Of a DNA stretch of 34,163 bases, positions 28,479 through 34,163 are shown one piece after another; the first letter of the stretch is position 1; the number at the start of each line of letters is the position of its first letter. The stretch is taken from contig ONCM01000030.1 of the NCBI GenBank assembly GCA_900316305.1, forward strand, positions 1 to 34,163, in the 5' to 3' direction. This stretch comes from an uncultured Bacteroidales bacterium. GTDB taxonomy: Bacteria; Bacteroidota; Bacteroidia; Bacteroidales; WCHB1-69. The translations under genes and the position numbers were made by a program. The notes beneath the pieces are model-generated. The model saw only the letters and a program-made list of their open reading frames with translations, made no database searches and had not been told where the DNA came from.

Positions 28479-30023
28479 TTAGATCGTCCTCTGTTGCTCC
28501 ACGCCTTCCACAACTATTGCGGAGAGCGGGCGGGCGGGGCAGACGTACTCGCAGGCACCGCAGCCGATGCATCGGGTTTCGTTGATGGCCGGGATCAGCA
28601 GGCGGCCGGTGGCATCACCGCGTTTCGGGACCATCTCGATGGCCATGGCGGGACAGTGGCGGGCACAGTTGCCGCAGGATATGCCGTCGGCGACCACGAG
28701 GCAGTTCTGGGAAATCCAGTAGGCCTGCCCCTTCTTGGTGACGGCCTTCTCCTCCTTGAGGAGCTTGCGGATGGCCCCTGTGGGACAGACATCGCTGCAA
28801 GCGGTGCATTCGGGACGGCACCAGCCACGCTCGTACGACATCACCGGTTGCATCAGGTGAAGCAACTCGGTGGAAGGACGCAGTACGTCGTTAGGACACT
28901 GTGATACACAGAGTTGGCAGCCCGTACAGTGCGTGCGGAAATGCTGGAGAGAACCTGCGCCGGCTGGTACGATGGGCACGGTGCGCACGGGCGTGACCTT
29001 GTCCTCAATGGCCGCCAAACCACCGTCCACCTTTTTCTTCTCCTGGGCGAAGGCGGCCGTGCCAATGGCCACGGCGGAACCGATCAGGAACGCGCGTTTG
29101 GAGGTATCGACGGTTTCCGTTTTGCCCATTTTATTTCCGTTTTCGTCCGTCTGTAGAGACGTTTCATGAAACGTCTCTACGGGGGCGGGTTTCGCTGCGG
29201 CGTGTTTGAATTCAATCGCCCCCTTCGGGCATGCCGCCATGCAATTGCCGCAGGTCACGCACCGCGAATAATCCACAAAACCGTTCTCGCCGTCGATGCA
29301 GGAGGATTTGCAATTTTTCGTGCATAAACCGCATTTGATGCATTTTTCCTCGTTGATGTGCATCTTGAACCAGGAAAAACGGCTGAAGAAGCTGAGGAAG
29401 GTGCCCACAGGACAGATGTTGTTGCAGTAGGTGCGGCCGTTGCGCCAAGCTAAAATCACGATGACTACAAAAGTCACTGCTGCAACAATGAAGGTCGGTA
29501 AACTTCTCATCCACACCTCTTTAGTGTAGAAGGCATAGCTGTGAAAATGCTCGCTGAGAGCCGCCAAACCGTTGTTGCACCACTGGTAGATGGGGCCTAA
29601 GAGACTCTGCACCATGCGTCCGTAGGCGGAATAGGGTGCCAATAATACGGCCACCGAGTTTACCCCCGCGATAAGTAACACCACAAAGAGGCCTAACATG
29701 ATGTAACGCAGGATGTTGTGCGCCTTCGAGAAGGTGTGGCGGTTCTTCTTCGCCCAATTGTGCACGTGCGCCACCCCGTCTTGGAACACGCCCAAGGGAC
29801 AAATGACGGAACAATAGATTCGTCCGAACAGCAAGGTGAGAATCAGCAAAAGGGCAATCACAATGAAGTTGAGGGCCAGCACGGCAGGCAGGAATTGCGC
29901 CTTAGCCATCCAAGCTAGAAACTTGTGCAAAGTGCCCGTAAAATCTAGGAACATCAGCGTGATGCCGAGGAAAAAGATCGCCGCGAGCACCCGCCGGATA
30001 CGTTGTAGGGTCTTCTTGTTCAT
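28479..30023 (-). CDS. Membrane polyferredoxin (NapH/PceC-like 4Fe-4S protein)
   Basis: 514 residues from ATG 30023. An in-frame ATG 45 bases upstream overlaps the promoter region and is rejected. The N-terminal half has about five TM helices with two conserved cytoplasmic loops typical of NapH-type proteins: CSVICPLGVFQDGV and CNNICPVGTFLSFF. Two cysteine motifs follow (KCIKCGLCTKNC, RCVTCGNCMAAC), then a linker and a TM-like segment (FLIGSAVAIGTAAFA) preceded by a Lys-Arg pair. A periplasmic-type tail has further clusters CTGCQLCVSQCP, CTACSDVCP, CGNCARHCP and CIGCGACEYVCP. It probably passes electrons from the quinone or cytoplasmic pool to a periplasmic reductase, perhaps the aldo/keto reductase next door. 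A perfect palindrome is embedded in its coding sequence. Confidence 0.9.
   Translation of the reverse strand: MNKKTLQRIRRVLAAIFFLGITLMFLDFTGTLHKFLAWMAKAQFLPAVLALNFIVIALLLILTLLFGRIYCSVICPLGVFQDGVAHVHNWAKKNRHTFSKAHNILRYIMLGLFVVLLIAGVNSVAVLLAPYSAYGRMVQSLLGPIYQWCNNGLAALSEHFHSYAFYTKEVWMRSLPTFIVAAVTFVVIVILAWRNGRTYCNNICPVGTFLSFFSRFSWFKMHINEEKCIKCGLCTKNCKSSCIDGENGFVDYSRCVTCGNCMAACPKGAIEFKHAAAKPAPVETFHETSLQTDENGNKMGKTETVDTSKRAFLIGSAVAIGTAAFAQEKKKVDGGLAAIEDKVTPVRTVPIVPAGAGSLQHFRTHCTGCQLCVSQCPNDVLRPSTELLHLMQPVMSYERGWCRPECTACSDVCPTGAIRKLLKEEKAVTKKGQAYWISQNCLVVADGISCGNCARHCPAMAIEMVPKRGDATGRLLIPAINETRCIGCGACEYVCPARPLSAIVVEGVEQQRTI
29153..29180. repeat. 28-bp perfect palindrome inside the polyferredoxin gene
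   Basis: The half-site GTAGAGACGTTTCA (29153-29166) is followed by its exact reverse complement TGAAACGTCTCTAC (29167-29180). On the reverse strand the gene frame reads it as VETFHETSLQ, in the flexible linker before the second TM segment. A related palindrome with the same outer half GTAGAGACG lies at 32955-32980. Confidence 0.9.
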
Positions 30024-30057
30024 TATTGGTTGTTTTGTTGTTGACAGAATGAAAGCG

Positions 30058-30065
30058 CAAAGATA
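30058..30065 (-). promoter_or_regulatory. -7 box TATCTTTG of the polyferredoxin gene
   Basis: On the reverse strand TATCTTTG is an exact -7 box, 34 bases upstream of ATG 30023. The -33 position falls inside the CGATGAA array, where no TTTG is found at 19 bp. Confidence 0.6.
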
Positions 30066-30072
30066 CAAAAAA

Positions 30073-30176
30073 CGATGAATGAACGATGAAAAAACGATGA
30101 ATAGGCGATGAAAAAAACGATGAAAGACGATGAAAGACGATGAAAGACGATGAATGAACGATGAAGGGGCGATGAA
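30073..30176. repeat. Ten CGATGAA units at helical spacing, upstream of the polyferredoxin promoter
   Basis: CGATGAA starts at 30073, 30084, 30095, 30106, 30118, 30128, 30138, 30148, 30159 and 30170; the intervals are 11, 11, 11, 12, 10, 10, 10, 11 and 11 bp, averaging about 10.8. Spacers are A-rich (AAAA, AAAAA, AGA, TGAA, GGGG). The spacing is close to one DNA turn. Confidence 0.9.
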
Positions 30177-30211
30177 AAAACGGACACGTCAGTGATGGCG
30201 TGTCCGTTTTT
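30175..30211 (-). terminator. Intrinsic terminator of the PLP-enzyme gene, bidirectional in form
   Basis: CGGACACG (30181-30188) pairs exactly with CGTGTCCG (30199-30206) across a 10-nt loop, with AAAAAA before and TTTTT after. Read in the reverse direction it ends the transcript of the gene at 30280-31476. Confidence 0.85.
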
Positions 30212-30245
30212 GGTTGCTTTGTGAGTTGATTGTTGACGTTAACAC

Positions 30246-30276
30246 TTCATCGTGTCATCGTCTCATCGCATCATCG
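30246..30276. repeat. Four TCATCG units at 8-bp spacing behind the PLP-enzyme gene
   Basis: TCATCG at 30247, 30255, 30263 and 30271. The last unit ends 3 bases from the TAG stop of the gene (30280-30282). It is the same word family as 28401-28478. Confidence 0.65.
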
Positions 30277-30279
30277 ATA

Positions 30280-31476
30280 CTATTTCGTGGAGTCGATGGC
30301 CTGTTTGATCAGCTGGAAGGTGGCTTCCGGATCGTTGTCGAGACCCATGGAGAAGCGGATGAGGCCTTCGCTCATGCCCATTTCCTTCTGGATGTCTTCG
30401 GGAACCTCGGAAGAGGTGGATTTGCCGGAGTTGCTGAACAGGGTTTTGAAGTAGCCGAGACTGACGGCGAGGTAACCCACGCCGAGCTCCTGCATCTTCT
30501 CCATGATGGCGCTGGCTCTCTCGGCCGTGCCCATGTCGATGGAGATCATGCCGCCGAAGCCGTAACCGTCGTTCATCATCGATTTGAACAGCTCGTGGTC
30601 GGGATGCTCAGGAAGGCCGGGATAGTTGTACTTGATGCCGGTCTCTTTGAAGCGTTTTGCCAAGTACATGGCATTTTCGCTGTGCTTCTTCATACGGATA
30701 TGCAGCGTGTGCAGGTTCTTCTGGATGCTCGTGGAGCGGAAAGTGTCGAGCACAGGACCCAGCAGCATAGCGGTGCCGGTGTTCACATCGATCAAAGAGT
30801 TGATATATTCAGCAGAACCGCAGATGGCGCCGGCCACGCAGTCGTTCATACCGTTCACATACTTGGTCATACTGTAGATCACCACGTCTGCGCCCAAACG
30901 GTAGGGAGAGAAAATCATCGGGGTGAAGGTGTTGTCAACCAATAGTTTGGCACCGGCAGCGTGCGCAATCTTCGACAGCTCGGGAAGGTTAGCGATACGC
31001 AGCAACGGGTTGTTCATCGTCTCGGTGTAGAGGACTTTCGTATTCGGACGGATGGCCTTTTTCACGGCGTCGAGGTCCTGCATGTTCACGAAAGTGACAT
31101 CCACGTTGAACTTCTTGAGGTAGTTGTTCAGAAAGGCGAAGGTGCCGCCGTAGGTGGTCATGCTGGAGACGATATGGTCGCCGCTCTTCACTTCGTGCAA
31201 CAAGGCAACGGTGATGGCAGCCATACCGGAACCGGTCGTCCAAGCCAACTCAGTGCCCTCGATGGCGGCCAATGACTGTGCCAAGGAGAGGGTGCTGGGG
31301 TTCCAGTGACGAGAATAGAGGAAGTAGCCCTCGGTCTCACCATGGAAGGTGTCGGTCATGGTTTTGGCATGCTCGAACATGAACGTTGCGCTATCGCAGA
31401 TAGCCGGGTTGACGCCACGGTAGGCATCTTTCTTGTCCAATCTTTCAAGATTGGTTGCGGGATCGAATTTTTCCAT
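30280..31476 (-). CDS. Trans-sulfuration-type PLP enzyme (Cys/Met metabolism family; methionine gamma-lyase-like)
   Basis: 398 residues, complete. The PLP lysine is Lys205 in YSMTKYVNGM, and Asp181 (LLVDNTFTPM) contacts the PLP ring. The N-terminal YFLYSRHWNPS carries the conserved Tyr54 and Arg56 that bind the phosphate of the partner subunit, and TTGSGMAAITVALL is the phosphate loop. The C-terminus has the family's VSLGYFKTLFSNSGKSTSSE, then LIRFSMGLDND. The family includes methionine gamma-lyase, cystathionine gamma-lyase and beta-lyase, and O-acetylhomoserine sulfhydrylase; the sequence alone does not separate them. It stands alone, with its own promoter (TATTTTTG) and terminator. Confidence 0.92.
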   Translation of the reverse strand: MEKFDPATNLERLDKKDAYRGVNPAICDSATFMFEHAKTMTDTFHGETEGYFLYSRHWNPSTLSLAQSLAAIEGTELAWTTGSGMAAITVALLHEVKSGDHIVSSMTTYGGTFAFLNNYLKKFNVDVTFVNMQDLDAVKKAIRPNTKVLYTETMNNPLLRIANLPELSKIAHAAGAKLLVDNTFTPMIFSPYRLGADVVIYSMTKYVNGMNDCVAGAICGSAEYINSLIDVNTGTAMLLGPVLDTFRSTSIQKNLHTLHIRMKKHSENAMYLAKRFKETGIKYNYPGLPEHPDHELFKSMMNDGYGFGGMISIDMGTAERASAIMEKMQELGVGYLAVSLGYFKTLFSNSGKSTSSEVPEDIQKEMGMSEGLIRFSMGLDNDPEATFQLIKQAIDSTK

Positions 31477-31523
31477 ATTTGGGTTTAATTTTGATGTTAA
31501 ATTGAATGTTCAAAATAATGGGG

Positions 31524-31531
31524 CAAAAATA
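31524..31531 (-). promoter_or_regulatory. -7 box TATTTTTG of the PLP-enzyme gene
   Basis: On the reverse strand TATTTTTG fits TAnnTTTG, about 47 bases upstream of ATG 31476. The -33 position is not a good TTTG. Confidence 0.5.
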
Positions 31532-31553
31532 CACTTTTTTTGGAATGGTGTGG

Positions 31554-33005
31554 CTACCTATAGGAGATCTTTCTTGCCATATACCCGGTTTTTCGCATGG
31601 AGGCGGAATTGATCCGGAATACAGTGAGCAGGAATTCGTTGCATCCGTACCACTGCACGAAGCGGTCCACCGCGAATTTCTGGTTCTTCATCGGGACTTT
31701 CGGCAGGGGGAGCTCGGAGGAGCGTATCGGATCGATCACCTTGCCAACCGAATCCAGCAGCATGGTGGTCAATTCCAAGCCGCTCTGCTGGTACAATAAC
31801 AGGTTGTGGTTCTCCAAAGGACAGATTCTCAGTTTCTTGACGAGTTTGGTGTGCAACGACGACAATTCATCGTAGGGGAAGATGACGTTCGTCAGGAAGA
31901 CACCGTTGGTGTCGAAAAAGTGTACATCGGCGCGCTCATAGCGGTAGCCGTTGAAACGCGGCTCCACGTACCAGCCGTTGAAGTAGTTGTGGTATTCCAA
32001 GTAGTAAAGTTCTGTCGCCAAGGCGATTTTCCCATTGTCCACGCTGAACTGTGACGGCAGGAAGTTGACGGCGGAGTGGGGGACGATGATGACGGTCTGC
32101 TTTTGCTTGACTCCGGCAGGCAGCGTTTTCGGTACCAAGATGTCAGCGCAATAGACTGTTTCGGATGGTATTACCTTGTGGTTCAGGATATTGACAGGAT
32201 GCATATAGAATACATCGTCATCGTGGTTGGTGAGCATCAGCACGGAATGATTCTTGCCCACGGGAATCCATTGCGCGTGCGTGGCGGGCTCGTTGATCAT
32301 GTTGGCGAACGAGGACTTCCCCTGGAAGTCCGTTTCGAAATACATGGTGTGACCTCCTGACGAGAAGCAGATGACCGCCCGGTGCTGCGACGTGTCTATG
32401 TCGGTGAGCAATACATGCCCGGGGGAATCTTGCGTGAAGGGGAAGACAACGGGGCGTTCGGCACCGGCGGGCAGGAACCAGACACGGTCGCCGTGTTTCG
32501 CTAAGGTCGTGAACAGGAAGTTGCCCTGATGGTAGTGCCATTGCGTCGTCACCTCTTTGGTGGGGATGCCTACCATCGTCAGCGTGTCCAGCTTCCGATC
32601 CGGACTGCCCGGACGGTAGAGTAGGAGGGTGCTGGCATCGGTGGGCCGCGACTTCTGGTAGGTGTGGTAATGGATGACCAGCGTGCCGTCCTCGTAGAAA
32701 GCCTGCTGGAACTTCCAGTCGTCAGGGAGACTCAAGGTCTCCTGCCGCTGTCGTTTCATCAGCGTGTCGAAGTGTACGAAGGTCATCTCATGGATGCTCC
32801 GGTTTTTCTTATCCGTCACGAGACAGAACCCGTTTTCGCCGCACGGCACCGTGACGGCCTCCTTTACCCTTTTGTCCAGGGCAATATCAAAACCGTTCGG
32901 ACTTTGCGCGAAGCCCGAACGGAATAGGGTTACGAGAATAATTACGGTAAGAAGTAGAGACGCGGTGCACCGCGTCTCTATAACGTTATTCGTCGTACGT
33001 CTCAC
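31554..33005 (-). CDS. Secreted hypothetical protein, possibly beta-propeller
   Basis: 483 residues. The N-terminus MRRTTNNVIETRCTASLLLT runs into a hydrophobic core (LLLTVIILVTLF) and RSGFAQSPNGF, a Sec signal peptide cleaved near FAQ. The mature protein consists of repeated beta-strand blocks with Asp/Gly turns, such as CGENGFCLVTDKKNRSIHEM, HAQWIPVGKNHSVLMLTNHD and NHNLLLYQQSGLELTTMLLD. This would suit a six- or seven-bladed propeller, but no blade consensus is strong enough to name. I do not recognise the family. The codons for residues 9-18, in the N-region of the signal peptide, lie in a perfect palindrome. It starts 3 bases after the broken CoA-transferase gene and likely shares its promoter. 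Confidence 0.75.
   Translation of the reverse strand: MRRTTNNVIETRCTASLLLTVIILVTLFRSGFAQSPNGFDIALDKRVKEAVTVPCGENGFCLVTDKKNRSIHEMTFVHFDTLMKRQRQETLSLPDDWKFQQAFYEDGTLVIHYHTYQKSRPTDASTLLLYRPGSPDRKLDTLTMVGIPTKEVTTQWHYHQGNFLFTTLAKHGDRVWFLPAGAERPVVFPFTQDSPGHVLLTDIDTSQHRAVICFSSGGHTMYFETDFQGKSSFANMINEPATHAQWIPVGKNHSVLMLTNHDDDVFYMHPVNILNHKVIPSETVYCADILVPKTLPAGVKQKQTVIIVPHSAVNFLPSQFSVDNGKIALATELYYLEYHNYFNGWYVEPRFNGYRYERADVHFFDTNGVFLTNVIFPYDELSSLHTKLVKKLRICPLENHNLLLYQQSGLELTTMLLDSVGKVIDPIRSSELPLPKVPMKNQKFAVDRFVQWYGCNEFLLTVFRINSASMRKTGYMARKISYR
32955..32980. repeat. 26-bp perfect palindrome in the signal-peptide codons
   Basis: TAGAGACGCGGTG (32955-32967) is followed by its reverse complement CACCGCGTCTCTA (32968-32980). 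It shares the outer TAGAGACG/CGTCTCTA with the palindrome at 29153-29180 but has a different centre. The gene at 31554-33005 reads it as IETRCTASLL. Confidence 0.9.
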
Positions 33006-33008
33006 GTC

Positions 33009-33499
33009 TTATTTTACGATGTAATCGACATAGATTCCCGGGGTGTGGATCTGTTCCATCGGGATGGAGCCGGTGGGGACGAGTTCCTTGGTCTCCAGGA
33101 TGACGGTGTCGGCAGCGGCGGCCATCATGGGGTTGAAGTTCTGGGTCGTGCCTTTGTAGATGGCGTTGCCCATCTCGTCGCAGATGCTGGCGCCGATGAT
33201 GGCGACGTCGGCGTGGAGGTCTCTAAGGTCTTGTCGTTGAACTGCTGGATGGTGTCGGCGTTGGTGCCGATGTGGGAGGCGTAGAGCTTCTTCACCTGCT
33301 TGTTGGCGATCAACATGCCGATGAACTTGTTCGGATAGGCCGTATCGTTGCAGATCAGGGTCAAATCCTTAACTCCTTTGTTGGCAATGGCTTCCACCAT
33401 TTTCACTCCCGTGCCGGCTCCCAAGAAACCGCCAATCATCAGGGTCATTCCGTCTTTTACGTGCGCAACAGCGTCTTCAATTGAAACTAATTTGCTCAT
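33009..33499 (-). pseudogene. CoA-transferase subunit A with an internal out-of-frame deletion
   Basis: From ATG 33499 the first 93 residues are a normal 3-oxoacid/acetate CoA-transferase subunit A: GMTLMIGGFLGAGTGVKMVE, then LTLICNDTAYPNKFIG and LYASHIGTNADTIQQFNDKT. The frame then fails and stops at 33125. The other frame resumes with the family's C-terminal part: LHADVAIIGASICDEMGNAI, KGTTQNFNPMMAAAADTVIL, IPMEQIHTPGIYVDYIVK, ending at TAA 33009-33011. The two parts give about 162 of the usual 215-220 residues, so about 55 codons of the middle are missing. Subunit B, normally the next gene, is absent. Either a real deletion has killed the gene or the assembly lost a segment. The intact enzyme moves CoA between acids such as acetoacetate, acetate and butyrate. 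Confidence 0.85.
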
Positions 33500-33542
33500 A
33501 TTGTTTGTTTTTTAAATTGTAAACACTCAAAAATTCAAGGGG

Positions 33543-33573
33543 CAAAGATACACATTTTTTAATATGATGCAAA
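33543..33573 (-). promoter_or_regulatory. Perfect Bacteroidota promoter TTTG-N19-TATCTTTG
   Basis: On the reverse strand TTTG (33573-33570), exactly 19 bp, then TATCTTTG (33550-33543), with a leader of about 40 nt to ATG 33499. It is the best promoter in the window and drives the broken CoA-transferase gene and probably the gene at 31554-33005. Nothing else is recognised in 33574-33668. Confidence 0.8.
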
Positions 33574-33668
33574 TATCCAAAAAAACATCCGATAACGCCC
33601 CAAATCGTAACCTGGGGTCGGCAGCGGGTATGTGACGGAGGGAATCATGGCGCGAAAACAACTGGAAA

Positions 33669-34163
33669 TTACCGCTCTACCATCTTCCAGCTCTCAATTC
33701 TGCGGGTTTTGGAGGAGAAGTTGACCCCTATTTTGTAAAGCTTGCGCGGATCGGTTGCGAACGGCAAGGCGTACCCGCATTGTGGAAGTAGAGCTCGGCA
33801 TCACCCGCAATCTGGTAGTCCTGCCCCGCGAACAATGTTTCCAAGAAAGACATGAATTTCTCAATCTGCCCGGCTCTTACCGCCAACACAAAATCTTTAA
33901 CAAAACTATCTTGACCTTGGCTGGCCGGAGTATAGTATCTAAAAAGAAATCGGTAAAAACCTCTTTCCACCTCTTGGTTCGGGAATCCCAACCGATAGGT
34001 TCCAAACTCGGGATCATATCCTTTTATGGTAAGGTAACCGCTTTGGTAAATCAACGGAATCGGATTGGTGTCGATGGAGTCCAGACTGCCCAACAGGTCT
34101 GCAGTAGCTTCCTCGCGGGTGAGTCGTTCCAGGTCGTAGTTGTTACGCTTCATAGTCTCCACC
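33669..34163 (-). pseudogene. AAA-ATPase-like/PD-(D/E)XK nuclease protein with an internal deletion, partial
   Basis: The reverse frame enters from the right edge. It encodes the middle of the AAA-ATPase-like/DUF1703-type family: DLLGSLDSIDTNPIPLIYQS, then GYLTIKGYDPEFGTYRLGFP and NQEVERGFYRFLFRYYTP. It reaches AELYFHNA and then leaves the family and stops at 33728. The next frame resumes exactly with the family's C-terminal end: YALPFATDPRKLYKIGVNFS, then SKTRRIESWKMVER and TAA (33671-33669). About 80-100 residues that should hold the PD-(D/E)XK nuclease core are missing. These proteins are multi-copy in gut Bacteroidales and their role is unknown. The start is beyond the window. Confidence 0.8.

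Overview
The window reads as a chromosomal segment of a Bacteroidota bacterium, most likely an uncultured member of the order Bacteroidales. The reasons are the gene families present (a T9SS/gliding-type C-terminal sorting domain, DUF5723 and DUF4249 proteins, an OMP beta-barrel receptor with a regulatory-like N-domain) and repeated Bacteroidota promoter boxes of the form TAnnTTTG, one with a perfect TTTG-N19-TATCTTTG spacing. There is no sign of Shine-Dalgarno use at gene starts, with one exception inside prfB. Core genes have GC-rich wobble positions; a few cargo genes are clearly AT-richer.

Layout. (1) Positions 1 to about 2315 look like the edge of a mobile element or its remains: the start of a RadC/JAB-like gene, a 57-aa ORF, a long inverted repeat, a strongly structured non-coding stretch, and two diverged copies of a roughly 175-bp element flanking an AT-rich membrane-protein gene. 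(2) Positions 2316-10842 carry forward-strand housekeeping genes: prfB with an intact programmed +1 frameshift, an AT-rich secreted orphan, ribBA, lepA and an outer-membrane beta-barrel receptor. (3) Positions 10923-18887 are reverse-strand: a DUF5723 protein with a lipoprotein, preceded by a tightly overlapping four-gene operon. That operon encodes an ECF sigma factor, a one-TM anti-sigma-like protein ending in a T9SS type B sorting-like domain, an M16 peptidase homologue without its zinc motif, and a secreted fibronectin-like protein with the same sorting domain. (4) Positions 18973-22452 are a five-gene reverse operon: a WbmS-like polysaccharide deacetylase, a GNAT acetyltransferase, an isolated N-terminal piece of an adenylation domain, a polytopic DUF6427-like protein and RNase HII. 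(5) Positions 22564-26824 are forward: a DUF4249 lipoprotein, an MMPL/RND exporter and an acyltransferase. (6) Positions 26830-31476 are reverse: a Tat aldo/keto reductase with ferredoxin motifs, a membrane polyferredoxin, and a trans-sulfuration-type PLP enzyme. (7) Positions 31554-34163 are reverse: an orphan secreted protein and two genes with out-of-frame internal deletions (CoA-transferase subunit A and an AAA-ATPase/PD-(D/E)XK protein).

The strongest leads are these. First, the sigma/anti-sigma operon, in which a periplasmic copy of a T9SS sorting-type domain may act as a sensor of secretion load. Second, families of short tandem repeats, mostly 7-bp period, sitting directly behind stop codons throughout the window. 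Third, a helically phased 10-copy CGATGAA array next to the polyferredoxin promoter. Fourth, two related perfect palindromes that lie inside coding sequences in the same reading frame. Fifth, the structured, possibly RNA-encoding region near the left end.
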